This document shows positions 1 to 7,381 of a stretch of 19,908 bases of DNA, piece after piece. The notes under the pieces were generated by a model that was given only the letters and a program-made list of their open reading frames with translations, made no database searches and was not told the DNA's origin. Source of the DNA: Ruminococcus sp. GTDB taxonomy: Bacteria > Bacillota > Clostridia > Lachnospirales > Lachnospiraceae. A program made the translations under genes and the position numbers. The stretch spans positions 1 to 19,908 of the forward strand of contig JAHHTL010000040.1 of the NCBI GenBank assembly GCA_020024635.1. Reading direction: 5' to 3'. Position 1 is the first letter of the stretch, and the number at the start of each line of letters is the position of its first letter.

Positions 1-88
1 AAATAGATATATATATAATTATATAGTATATTTGTGATTTTTCAATATTTTTTTCCTTAAGTTTCGGATTCCCACGGAGTTGTAACAT

Positions 89-133
89 TTGTACAAGTTA
101 TCTTAAGACAAGTTGTGTAAGATAGTACATCTT
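89..133. promoter_or_regulatory. Candidate operator region upstream of the sugar operon
   Basis: Just upstream of the promoter lie several symmetric elements: the palindrome TTGTACAA (89-96), two direct copies of ACAAGTT starting at 93 and 108 (15 bp apart), and an interrupted palindrome AAGAT-AGTAC-ATCTT (119-133). Such clusters are what a dimeric GntR/HutC-type repressor or another sugar-responsive regulator binds, and a GntR-family gene lies in the same operon at 6650-7369. The symmetry is seen directly. The link to that regulator is inference, and the A+T-rich context makes some chance symmetry likely. Confidence 0.35.
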
Positions 134-144
134 GTTTTTGAATG

Positions 145-173
145 TTGACAATGGAAATAAATCATATTATTAT
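145..173 (+). promoter_or_regulatory. Sigma-A-type promoter of the mannoside operon
   Basis: A perfect -35 box TTGACA (145-150) is followed after 17 bp by TATTAT (168-173). An overlapping TATAAT (171-176) would have 20-bp spacing and is less likely. Transcription would start near 180, about 58 bases before the ATG at 238. This is the only clear vegetative promoter before the eight-gene run that ends at 11224, and the genes inside that run are separated by only 2-63 bases, so it probably drives all of them. Confidence 0.7.
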
Positions 174-237
174 AATGTTATAACATTTGCAACGGATTAA
201 AGAAAGAGTGTAGTAAAAACAAAGGAGGATGTTTCTA

Positions 238-1494
238 ATGAAACTTAAGAAATTATTAGTAATGGCACTTGCAATATCCATGATCGTGGCTCTACCAGGA
301 TGTGGAAGTTCAAAAGAAAAAAAAGAGGAATCAGCTTCTGTAGAATTCTGGAATGACAAATACGGCCAGAAAGATCAGACAGACATTGACAAAATGGTAG
401 AAAGCATCGAAGGACTTTCAGGTGTAGACATGAATGTAGTTGCTTATCCGGATACAGCTTCTTACCAGACAGCTATGCAGCAGACTATTAAGGAAGAAGA
501 TGCCCCAGGATTGTTTACATGGTGGAGTGGTCCACAGTTGGAAACTATTGCTAACAATGGATATTTGGAAAATTTAACAGATCTTTGGGATGAATATGTA
601 GAAAAAAATGGCGTTTCTGCTGATATTGCAGAATCACTTACTGTAGACGGAAAGATTGTAGCTGTTCCATACAGCATCATTTACAATGCAATCATTTACA
701 ATTCACATGTATTTGAAGACAACAACCTCGAAGTTCCGGAAACATTTGATGAGTTCTTGGATGTTTGTGCCGCTTTAAAAGAAAAAGGCATTACACCGAT
801 CGCATTAAAAAATGACAGTTGGGCAGGTTTTATTTGGTTTCAGCAGTTACTTGCAGCAAAAGATCCTCAATTATACCTTGACGTATGTGATGGAACAAAG
901 AAATACACAGATGCTGAAGTTGTAGAAGTTATGGAAATTTGGAAAGACATGTTGGATAAAGGATATTTCTCAGCTCCAATGGCAATTCAGGATATGAAAA
1001 AAGAGATCGCAACAGGAAAATCTGCCATGATGCTCGAGCCAAACTACGAAGCAGTTAATGTTGAAAAAGATTACGATGTAAAATGCGGGGAAGACGTTTT
1101 TACATTTGCATTGCCAACTATGAACGGTGGGAAAAAAACAATTTTCTTTGAAATCACTCCATTATGTGTAAGTGCAAATAGCAAAGACAAAGAAGCAGCA
1201 AAAGAAGTTTTGAAGAAATGGTTCACAAAAGAACATCAGACAACACTTACAGAAACGGATGGTAACGTAAATACAAGTCAGGTAGAGGTTGATAACCCAG
1301 TTGTTAACCAGATGATCGCTAACTCACAGGATACACAGAACTATGCTATGATCTTAAGATACTACGAAAACACACCGGCTGAGGTCAGAGATGTTGCTTT
1401 AGATGAATTTATGAAATTCCAAATGGGAAATGCAGATGTTGAAGAAGTACTCAACACAATTCAGAAAAAAGCAGACGAAGTATTTGCCAAATAA
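238..1494 (+). CDS. ABC sugar transporter solute-binding lipoprotein
   Basis: Extracellular binding protein of a carbohydrate ABC importer (family 1 / MalE-UgpB type), 418 residues. The N-terminus is a lipoprotein signal: a Lys-rich start, a hydrophobic stretch, then the lipobox LPGC with the acylated Cys at residue 22, followed by a Ser/Lys/Glu-rich linker. The FWNDKYG segment, the FTWWSG stretch and a substrate-pocket-like region with many Trp/Tyr residues fit oligosaccharide binding. An upstream in-frame ATG at 229 directly abuts the AAAGGAGG ribosome site (221-228). The ATG at 238, spaced 9 bases from it, is the sensible start. It is the first gene of the operon, followed by a hairpin and then the two permeases. 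The exact ligand cannot be read from sequence; the neighbours suggest a mannose-containing glycan. Family call is confident. Confidence 0.93.
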   Translation: MKLKKLLVMALAISMIVALPGCGSSKEKKEESASVEFWNDKYGQKDQTDIDKMVESIEGLSGVDMNVVAYPDTASYQTAMQQTIKEEDAPGLFTWWSGPQLETIANNGYLENLTDLWDEYVEKNGVSADIAESLTVDGKIVAVPYSIIYNAIIYNSHVFEDNNLEVPETFDEFLDVCAALKEKGITPIALKNDSWAGFIWFQQLLAAKDPQLYLDVCDGTKKYTDAEVVEVMEIWKDMLDKGYFSAPMAIQDMKKEIATGKSAMMLEPNYEAVNVEKDYDVKCGEDVFTFALPTMNGGKKTIFFEITPLCVSANSKDKEAAKEVLKKWFTKEHQTTLTETDGNVNTSQVEVDNPVVNQMIANSQDTQNYAMILRYYENTPAEVRDVALDEFMKFQMGNADVEEVLNTIQKKADEVFAK

Positions 1495-1506
1495 GAGCCA
1501 GTTAAG

Positions 1507-1540
1507 ATAAAGAGAGTAGCTTTTAAACTACTCTCTTTAT
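1507..1540 (+). terminator. Intra-operon hairpin after the binding-protein gene
   Basis: A perfect 13-bp inverted repeat (ATAAAGAGAGTAG at 1507-1519, complement at 1528-1540) encloses an 8-base loop, and no U-tract follows. It sits between the binding-protein stop and the permease start. Hairpins at this place in ABC import operons are known to protect the upstream mRNA end or partly attenuate, giving more binding protein than permease. That role is inferred here. Confidence 0.65.
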
Positions 1541-1557
1541 ACATGGAGGGAAATTAT

Positions 1558-2433
1558 ATGTCAAAAGAGACAAAACAGAAAACAAAAATATACTGGAAAG
1601 ATTATCTCTATATTGCTCCTGCGGTACTGTTTGTAGGGATTTTCTTCATTTCTTCTATCTTTTATACATTGCATATGAGCTTTTTTAGCTGGGATGGATT
1701 TTCCGATATGGTTTTTGTGGGTTTACAGAACTATAAAGAACTGTTTCAGGATTCTAATTTTATTATCTCTGTGATCAATACTATGATCTGGGTCGTATCT
1801 TCTTTGGTAACAACTGTGGCGTTACCTCTGATTCTGGCAATTATGATCACTCAGAGTTCCGCTTTGAAAATTTTTAAAAATGTATTTTATTTTCCAACAG
1901 CTTTATCTGCAACGGTAGGTGGTATGATTATCCTTACATTACTTTCTACATATGGTCTGCCACAGGTCTTTGCGTGGTTTGGAAAAGAGGAGTGGGTAAG
2001 AGATTGGCTCGCGATTCCTTATCTGAATACTTTTATCATGATTCTTATGGGAATTTGGCAGGGAATCGGGCTGAACCTTCTTTTATTTATTTCTGGTATT
2101 AAAAATATTGACAAATCGCCTATTGAGGCAGCTCAGATCGAGGGAGCAGGGGGATTAAAAATCTATACAAAGGTTATTCTTCCTTTGCTAAAACCGACGA
2201 TCATCGTTGTTCTTTTAATGGCGCTTGTAAACAGTTTTAAAGTGTTTGATAGTATTTGGGTCATGACAAAGGGTGGTCCTTACAGAACATCTGAGACACT
2301 GGCTCTTACCATGTACGAGGAATCCTTTATTTATAACGAGTTTGGAAAAGGTGCGGCTGTAGCTATCGTACTGACAGTGGTTATTTTGATTATATCTTAC
2401 TTTAACTTACGTAACACATTCAAAGAAGGTTAG
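1558..2433 (+). CDS. ABC sugar transporter permease, MalF/UgpA type
   Basis: Inner-membrane subunit of the carbohydrate importer, 291 residues from the chosen start. There are about six hydrophobic segments, beginning with one around residues 12-40. The conserved cytoplasmic EAA loop is seen as EAAQIEGAGGLKIYTKVILP, which contacts the ATPase. The GGPYRTSETLALTMYEESF segment near the end is typical of this subfamily (binding-protein-dependent transport, family 1). An upstream in-frame ATG at 1543 precedes the GGAGGG ribosome site, so the ATG at 1558 is preferred. It pairs with the next gene to form the translocation pore. No ATP-binding subunit is encoded in the window, so it likely relies on a shared sugar-importer ATPase elsewhere in the genome. 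Confidence 0.92.
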   Translation: MSKETKQKTKIYWKDYLYIAPAVLFVGIFFISSIFYTLHMSFFSWDGFSDMVFVGLQNYKELFQDSNFIISVINTMIWVVSSLVTTVALPLILAIMITQSSALKIFKNVFYFPTALSATVGGMIILTLLSTYGLPQVFAWFGKEEWVRDWLAIPYLNTFIMILMGIWQGIGLNLLLFISGIKNIDKSPIEAAQIEGAGGLKIYTKVILPLLKPTIIVVLLMALVNSFKVFDSIWVMTKGGPYRTSETLALTMYEESFIYNEFGKGAAVAIVLTVVILIISYFNLRNTFKEG

Positions 2434-2444
2434 GAGGAAACAGA

Positions 2445-3260
2445 ATGCATACAAAAAAGAGTACCAGAACGATAATAAATATCATTTTGTCCATTCTAGG
2501 AGTCATCTGGGTCACTCCTGCAATTTTCGCTATTCTTAACATTGCAAAGACCAAGCAGGAATACAACTTGGGAAGTTTCTGGGTGCTTCCAGAGGGATGT
2601 CATCTTATGGAGAACTTCCAGTCTGTTGTAGACAGTGGGTTGATTCAGTCCGCTGGAGCCAGCCTTTTATATGCTGTAACAGGTGCAGTATTTTCGGTAT
2701 TCTTAGCCATGCTGGCAGCTTACGGACTGACTCATTTAAGAGTCAGACATAAAATGTTTTGGTTCTTGTTTATTTATAGTGGAACCGTATTCCCGTTTCA
2801 GGTGTATTTGCTCCCCATTTATAAGGGATATACCAGTGTGGGACTTTATAATACTAGACTGGGAATGATCTTGTTCTATACAGCTATATCCATTCCCTTC
2901 AGTATGTTCGTATTGCGAAACTTCTTTTTGGGAATCTCCAGAGAAGTATGTGAATCAGCAAAGATTGATGGAGCAACGGATTGGCAGATTCTTATGAATA
3001 TCTTTTTACCTATGGCAAAGTCTCCATTATCCATTGTTTTACTCTCACAGTTTACCTGGGTATGGAATGACCTTATGTTTGGTTTGACATTTACAAAATC
3101 TGCGGAGATCAGACCGGTTATGACAACAGTTTCGCTTATGGCAAAAAATAATGCTCCGGCCTTATTTTTCGGATGTATCATTGCATCTATTCCTACTATA
3201 TTATTATTTATATTTCTGCAGGATAATGTTGAAGCAGGACTTGCGTATACTAGCAAATAG
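2445..3260 (+). CDS. ABC sugar transporter permease, MalG/UgpE type
   Basis: Second pore subunit of the carbohydrate importer, 271 residues. It has six predicted hydrophobic segments and the EAA-loop sequence ESAKIDGATDWQILMNIFLP. The FPFQVYLLPIYKGY region and the closing GLAYTSK are family hallmarks (MalG-like proteins usually end with a short G-K-type tail). It starts 11 bases after the previous stop behind AGGAGG and is clearly co-transcribed. Length is normal for the family and there is no sign of damage. Confidence 0.92.
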   Translation: MHTKKSTRTIINIILSILGVIWVTPAIFAILNIAKTKQEYNLGSFWVLPEGCHLMENFQSVVDSGLIQSAGASLLYAVTGAVFSVFLAMLAAYGLTHLRVRHKMFWFLFIYSGTVFPFQVYLLPIYKGYTSVGLYNTRLGMILFYTAISIPFSMFVLRNFFLGISREVCESAKIDGATDWQILMNIFLPMAKSPLSIVLLSQFTWVWNDLMFGLTFTKSAEIRPVMTTVSLMAKNNAPALFFGCIIASIPTILLFIFLQDNVEAGLAYTSK

Positions 3261-3277
3261 ACAGATAAGGAGGGTAT

Positions 3278-5737
3278 ATGAAGAATACAACGATTAAAAA
3301 TATATATCTAATCCATCATTCACATACGGATATTGGCTATACAGAGCGGCAAGATAAGATCATCAGATATCACTATGATTTTATTCGCCAGGCTATTGAT
3401 ATCTTAGATGAGATTCATGTTAATGGTAAAAAAGAATGGGAAGGTTTCGTTTGGCAGTGTGAAAACTACTGGCAGGTAGAAAATTTCTACGAAATGGCAG
3501 ATGAGACCTATCGTGAAAAATTTGAGTATTACGTTTCCACAGGTGAAATTGGATTAAGCGGGAACTATTTAAATATGACAGAACTGATTGGAAAAAGAGC
3601 TTTATACAATGCCTTGGACAAGATGCAGAAATATGGTGAAGAAACAGGGCATCCTATTACTGCAGGGATGAGTGCGGATATCAACGGTTTTGCCTGGGGA
3701 TATGTGGATGCCTTATATGATCATGGAGTAAGATATTTTTATTCTGCCTTGCATCCACATCACGGTATGTTCCCTCTTTATAAGAAAGTCCTTCCATTTT
3801 ACTGGGAAGGACCTTCAGGAAATAGGGTACTATTCTGGAACGGAGAGCATTACCATTTTGGTAATGAATTATTTTTAGCTCCTGAAGCAGGAAATTCATA
3901 CATTCTTCGAGATGAGTTCCATAAACGTTTCCAGGAACATGAGTTGATGAGAACCAGTGCAGAGGATACTGCAAAAATTGAATGGAAGATTCTGACTCTT
4001 CGTCTGGAACGTTATCTAGATAATCTGGAAGCAGAAGGTTACAAGTATAATCTAGTCCCCCTTCTAGTATCCGGACAGATTACAGACAATGCGCCACCAA
4101 GCGCAGATGTGGCAAGACGAGTACAGGAATTAAATAATTATTATGAGGGAAAACTTCATTTTGAAATGGTGACCCTAGAGCAGTTTTTTGAAAGAGTAAA
4201 AGAAAGTTGCAAAGATATTCCCATAATTTCCGGAGACTGGACAGACTGGTGGGCAGACGGTGTGGGATCTACACCATCTGAAGTAAAGATGTTCAGAGAA
4301 GCAGCAAGAAAATATAATATCTGTTGCAAACTGGATCCTGAAAATAAATTTGGCGATGCGGATTTGATTGGAAAATCCGCAAAAGAGCAGATGTTGTATG
4401 CAGAGCATACATGGGGATATTCTTCTAGTGTATCAGAGCCATGGGAAACACTGGTAAGTTCCCTAGAGTTAAAAAAGGGCGCTTATGCAGTGAATGCTAA
4501 TACACATATTGCAAAAAACTTAGACAAGATTCTGGCAGCTAATGGTGAAGTTTCCATTAGTCATCAAAAAAGCCATAATTATTTGGTAATCAACCCTCAT
4601 GACCATGCAATTTCAACAAAAGCATATTTATATATAGAATTCTGGGAATATCTGGATGGAATATGTTATGATTATACTATTCCAATCGAAGTGATCGATA
4701 CGCAATTAGGAGAAGTGATTCCTAGTCAAGTAAAGGTCATTGCAAGAGCGACGCAGATTGAAATTCAAGTAGACTTAAAGGCCCATGAAAGAAGATATCT
4801 GAAGATAAGAAGAAAAGAGATTACTCCATATACCATACTTAATCATGCACATATCGGCGCGGAAGGTGTGGAAGATATTCGTCAGAGTGACAGACGTGTA
4901 GATGAGGATGAAATTGAAACAGATGATCTTATCCTAAGATTCAACGATGAGAAGGGCTTGTATTCTATTATTGATAAGAAAGACAGTACGGAACTTTTGA
5001 GAGATGATGTTCCGGACGGAGCTTTTGCAGGTGTCTATGAGATCACAGACATGAAAAGGTCAGCCTGTGAGATCAGAAGACAGATGGGACGAAACAGAAA
5101 ATCTAAAGCAACAAGAAGATACAGAAGTAAACTTATAAACAGAAAAATCAAAGAAATAGGTGAGCTTTATACAGCGATAGATTTGGCATATTCTTTGAAA
5201 GGTACGGGTATGTACAATGTATACCTTAAGATCTACAATCATGAGCCAAAGATCGAAGCAATGGTAAGAGTTCATAAAGAAAGTCATTGGGAGCCAGAAA
5301 ATCTCTATGTGGCACTGCCGTTTACAGCAGGAAAGGATACGATAACCTATTGTGATAAAACAGGATGCGTGATCCGTCCGGGAATTGATCAGCTTCCGGG
5401 GAGCTGTCAGGAGTTTTACCTTATTCAAAATGCTATTCTTTGGAAGGAAGGTAAAAGGAATCTGGCAGTGATCACAAAAGACGCGCCTCTTATTACACTT
5501 GGAGATTTGGAAGCACATTCTATCGTCTTATGTGACGGACAGGATAAAGAGAAGAATCAGTCACCGGTTTATTCCTGGCCGATGAACAACTACTGGGAGA
5601 CTAATTTCAAGGTAAATCTTGGAGGATTTTATGAGTTTGCATATACATTTATGCTTAAGGATAACATGACACCAGAAGAGATGTTTGCAACCTGTGAGGA
5701 AGAAAATGAAGGACTTATTGCCTGCTATGTAGAATAA
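3278..5737 (+). CDS. GH38-like alpha-mannosidase / glycosidase (819 aa)
   Basis: Large cytoplasmic protein (no signal peptide) with the N-terminal barrel signature of GH38/DUF5054-type enzymes. HHSHTDIGYT carries the presumed metal ligands His16 and Asp18. A conserved Asp134 in SADINGF lies where GH38 enzymes have their nucleophile/metal Asp. WTDWWADG is near residue 320, and AEHTWG (His377) supplies another likely ligand. The C-terminal half (from about residue 430) is beta-rich, as in the family's sugar-binding domains. GH38 enzymes are metal-dependent retaining alpha-mannosidases, so cleavage of an imported mannoside in the cytoplasm is the best guess. It shares the His16/Asp18 and EHTWG landmarks with the 688-residue protein at 9158, and the two probably do successive or alternative cuts. 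The fold is fairly sure; the substrate is not. A basic, Arg/Lys-rich stretch around residues 595-630 is unusual. Confidence 0.8.
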   Translation: MKNTTIKNIYLIHHSHTDIGYTERQDKIIRYHYDFIRQAIDILDEIHVNGKKEWEGFVWQCENYWQVENFYEMADETYREKFEYYVSTGEIGLSGNYLNMTELIGKRALYNALDKMQKYGEETGHPITAGMSADINGFAWGYVDALYDHGVRYFYSALHPHHGMFPLYKKVLPFYWEGPSGNRVLFWNGEHYHFGNELFLAPEAGNSYILRDEFHKRFQEHELMRTSAEDTAKIEWKILTLRLERYLDNLEAEGYKYNLVPLLVSGQITDNAPPSADVARRVQELNNYYEGKLHFEMVTLEQFFERVKESCKDIPIISGDWTDWWADGVGSTPSEVKMFREAARKYNICCKLDPENKFGDADLIGKSAKEQMLYAEHTWGYSSSVSEPWETLVSSLELKKGAYAVNANTHIAKNLDKILAANGEVSISHQKSHNYLVINPHDHAISTKAYLYIEFWEYLDGICYDYTIPIEVIDTQLGEVIPSQVKVIARATQIEIQVDLKAHERRYLKIRRKEITPYTILNHAHIGAEGVEDIRQSDRRVDEDEIETDDLILRFNDEKGLYSIIDKKDSTELLRDDVPDGAFAGVYEITDMKRSACEIRRQMGRNRKSKATRRYRSKLINRKIKEIGELYTAIDLAYSLKGTGMYNVYLKIYNHEPKIEAMVRVHKESHWEPENLYVALPFTAGKDTITYCDKTGCVIRPGIDQLPGSCQEFYLIQNAILWKEGKRNLAVITKDAPLITLGDLEAHSIVLCDGQDKEKNQSPVYSWPMNNYWETNFKVNLGGFYEFAYTFMLKDNMTPEEMFATCEEENEGLIACYVE

Positions 5738-5756
5738 CTGAATAGGAGAAAATAAC

Positions 5757-6647
5757 ATGGGAAAAGTGTATATATTATTGGATGTTGGTGGAACGCAGAT
5801 TAAAGGAGGAGTTGCTGATGAAAGTGGAAATATTATAGATGGTATCATCAGTACAGCGGCTTATGCAAAGGACAGTAAAGAGATCATTTTGGATAATATG
5901 GCAACTTTTATCCGTCGGTTAATGCAGAAAGAGGAAGAAATAGAAGTAGTCGGAGTAGGAATGGCCTTCCCTGGACCATTCGATTATGAAAATGGGATTT
6001 GTCTTTTAAACGGTCTTGACAAATATGAAAGCATTTACGGAGTATCCATTCCGGATGCCATGAAAGAAAGAATTCCAGAACTTGCAAATGTGAATTTTTA
6101 TTTTCTTCATGACATTGAAGCATTTGCAGTGGGGGAAAGCTGGATGGGAGAGGCAAAGGATGACAGAAAAATTTTATGTCTTTGTATCGGAACTGGAACC
6201 GGAACTGCGTTTGTAGGGGACAAAGTGATTTTGAAAAAAGCAGAGAATGGCGTACCTTTAAACGGATGGATTTATGAAACTCCGTATAAAGAATCTAAGA
6301 TTGACGATTATCTCTCTGTCAGAGGGCTTGCAAGGATTAGTAAGGAAGTAATGGGGGAAGAATTAGACGGTAAAATTTTATATAGCCTGTGCCAAAGGCA
6401 AGATGAACAGGCATTGGAAGTTTATCGAAGATTTGGAGATGATTTGGTTGCATGTGTTTTATCGTTCGTAGTAGATTTTCAGCCTGATGCGATTGTTTTT
6501 GGAGGCCAGATTTCCAAGAGTTTTAAATTTTTTGGGCAAAAATTTCAAAAAGAATGTGAGAAGCGCAACATTAAAATCTATAAGGAATGTGAGACTTCTG
6601 TTAGAGCAATGCAAGGCTTATATATTAATATGATACGAGAGGAATAA
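5757..6647 (+). CDS. ROK-family sugar kinase, atypical (no zinc motif)
   Basis: Predicted cytoplasmic sugar kinase of the ROK family, 296 residues, phosphorylating a hexose (mannose, glucose or similar) at the 6-position with ATP. The N-terminal phosphate loop is DVGGTQIKGGV (about residues 9-19). GMAFPGPFDYENG and LHDIEAFAVGE match the sugar-binding and catalytic regions, with the Asp of HDIEA as likely base, and GTGTGTA forms the second phosphate-binding turn. The usual zinc-binding cysteine cluster (CGCGxxGCxE) is absent and replaced by a shorter segment around residues 165-190. It begins 19 bases after the glycosidase stop and ends 2 bases before the GntR gene. A kinase making mannose-6-phosphate would feed the isomerase-like protein at 7382, but that step is inferred. 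Confidence 0.85.
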   Translation: MGKVYILLDVGGTQIKGGVADESGNIIDGIISTAAYAKDSKEIILDNMATFIRRLMQKEEEIEVVGVGMAFPGPFDYENGICLLNGLDKYESIYGVSIPDAMKERIPELANVNFYFLHDIEAFAVGESWMGEAKDDRKILCLCIGTGTGTAFVGDKVILKKAENGVPLNGWIYETPYKESKIDDYLSVRGLARISKEVMGEELDGKILYSLCQRQDEQALEVYRRFGDDLVACVLSFVVDFQPDAIVFGGQISKSFKFFGQKFQKECEKRNIKIYKECETSVRAMQGLYINMIREE

Positions 6648-6649
6648 TT

Positions 6650-7369
6650 ATGTTAAATCATGATAAAGGGGCATTACCGTTATATTCACAACTAGAACAA
6701 ATACTTAGAAAAAAAATTGAGCATGGCGAATATTGCAAAGGTGATTTTCTTCCTACAGAAAAACAGATTATGGAGGAGTATGACACTTCTAGAATGACTG
6801 TGCGCCAAGCGCTTGCGGAACTGGCGAAAGACAATTACATTAAAAGTCGCAGAGGCATAGGGACAGAAGTTATTTATGAAAAGATTGATGAACATATGCA
6901 AAAGGTTATAAGTTTCACGGAAGAAATGAAGCGACACAATATTACCATGCAGACATCTTATTGCAAGATGATGAAGATAAAACCTACAGAAAGAGTAGCA
7001 ATGGCTTTAAATATACCCATAACTGAACAGTGCTACTGTTTATTAAGAGTACGTGATGTAGAAGGGAAACCTCTGGTTTACACTAAAACGTATTTAAAAA
7101 AAGTAGTGGAACTTAAAGAAGATGAAAGTTATTATATGGAATCTTTGTACAAATATTTAAATGAGGCACATGGAATAAAGATAGAGAAAGCCAGAGATAC
7201 TCTGGAAGCGGCTCTTCCAAATGAGGAAGTGATGCATTTTCTTAAGATTGATAAAAACATGCCTATCTTTAAAAGGACTCGTCAGACCTATCTGAAAAAT
7301 GGGGAAGTCTTTGAATTTTCCATTTGCTACTATCCAGGTAACAGATATAAATATACAGTTGATTTATAA
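6650..7369 (+). CDS. GntR/HutC-family transcriptional regulator with UTRA domain
   Basis: Sugar-responsive regulator, 239 residues. Residues 5-75 form the winged helix-turn-helix: PLYSQLEQILRKKIEHGEY followed by LPTEKQIMEEYDTSRMTVRQ (recognition helix) and a wing with KSRRGIGTEV. Residues 90-235 form a UTRA effector domain, which in HutC/YvoA-type proteins binds a phosphorylated sugar. Its place between the kinase and the isomerase suggests it controls this operon, perhaps through the symmetric elements at 89-133, with release on binding a sugar phosphate. The stop of the kinase and its start are 2 bases apart, so translation is probably coupled. Confidence 0.9.
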   Translation: MLNHDKGALPLYSQLEQILRKKIEHGEYCKGDFLPTEKQIMEEYDTSRMTVRQALAELAKDNYIKSRRGIGTEVIYEKIDEHMQKVISFTEEMKRHNITMQTSYCKMMKIKPTERVAMALNIPITEQCYCLLRVRDVEGKPLVYTKTYLKKVVELKEDESYYMESLYKYLNEAHGIKIEKARDTLEAALPNEEVMHFLKIDKNMPIFKRTRQTYLKNGEVFEFSICYYPGNRYKYTVDL

Positions 7370-7381
7370 AGGATTAAAAAA

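Noticed and set aside
1..60. A+T-rich alternating TA stretch considered as an origin or repeat array
   Set aside because: No repeated units, DnaA-type boxes or spacer-repeat periodicity; ordinary A+T-rich intergenic DNA.
2876..3256. Minus-strand open frame of 126 codons opposite the second permease
   Set aside because: Fully antisense to a strongly conserved permease, no ribosome site, no recognisable protein pattern.
5060..5518. Minus-strand open frame of 152 codons opposite the GH38-like gene
   Set aside because: Shadow of a well-supported gene; Phe/Cys/Ile-rich composition is typical of antisense frames.
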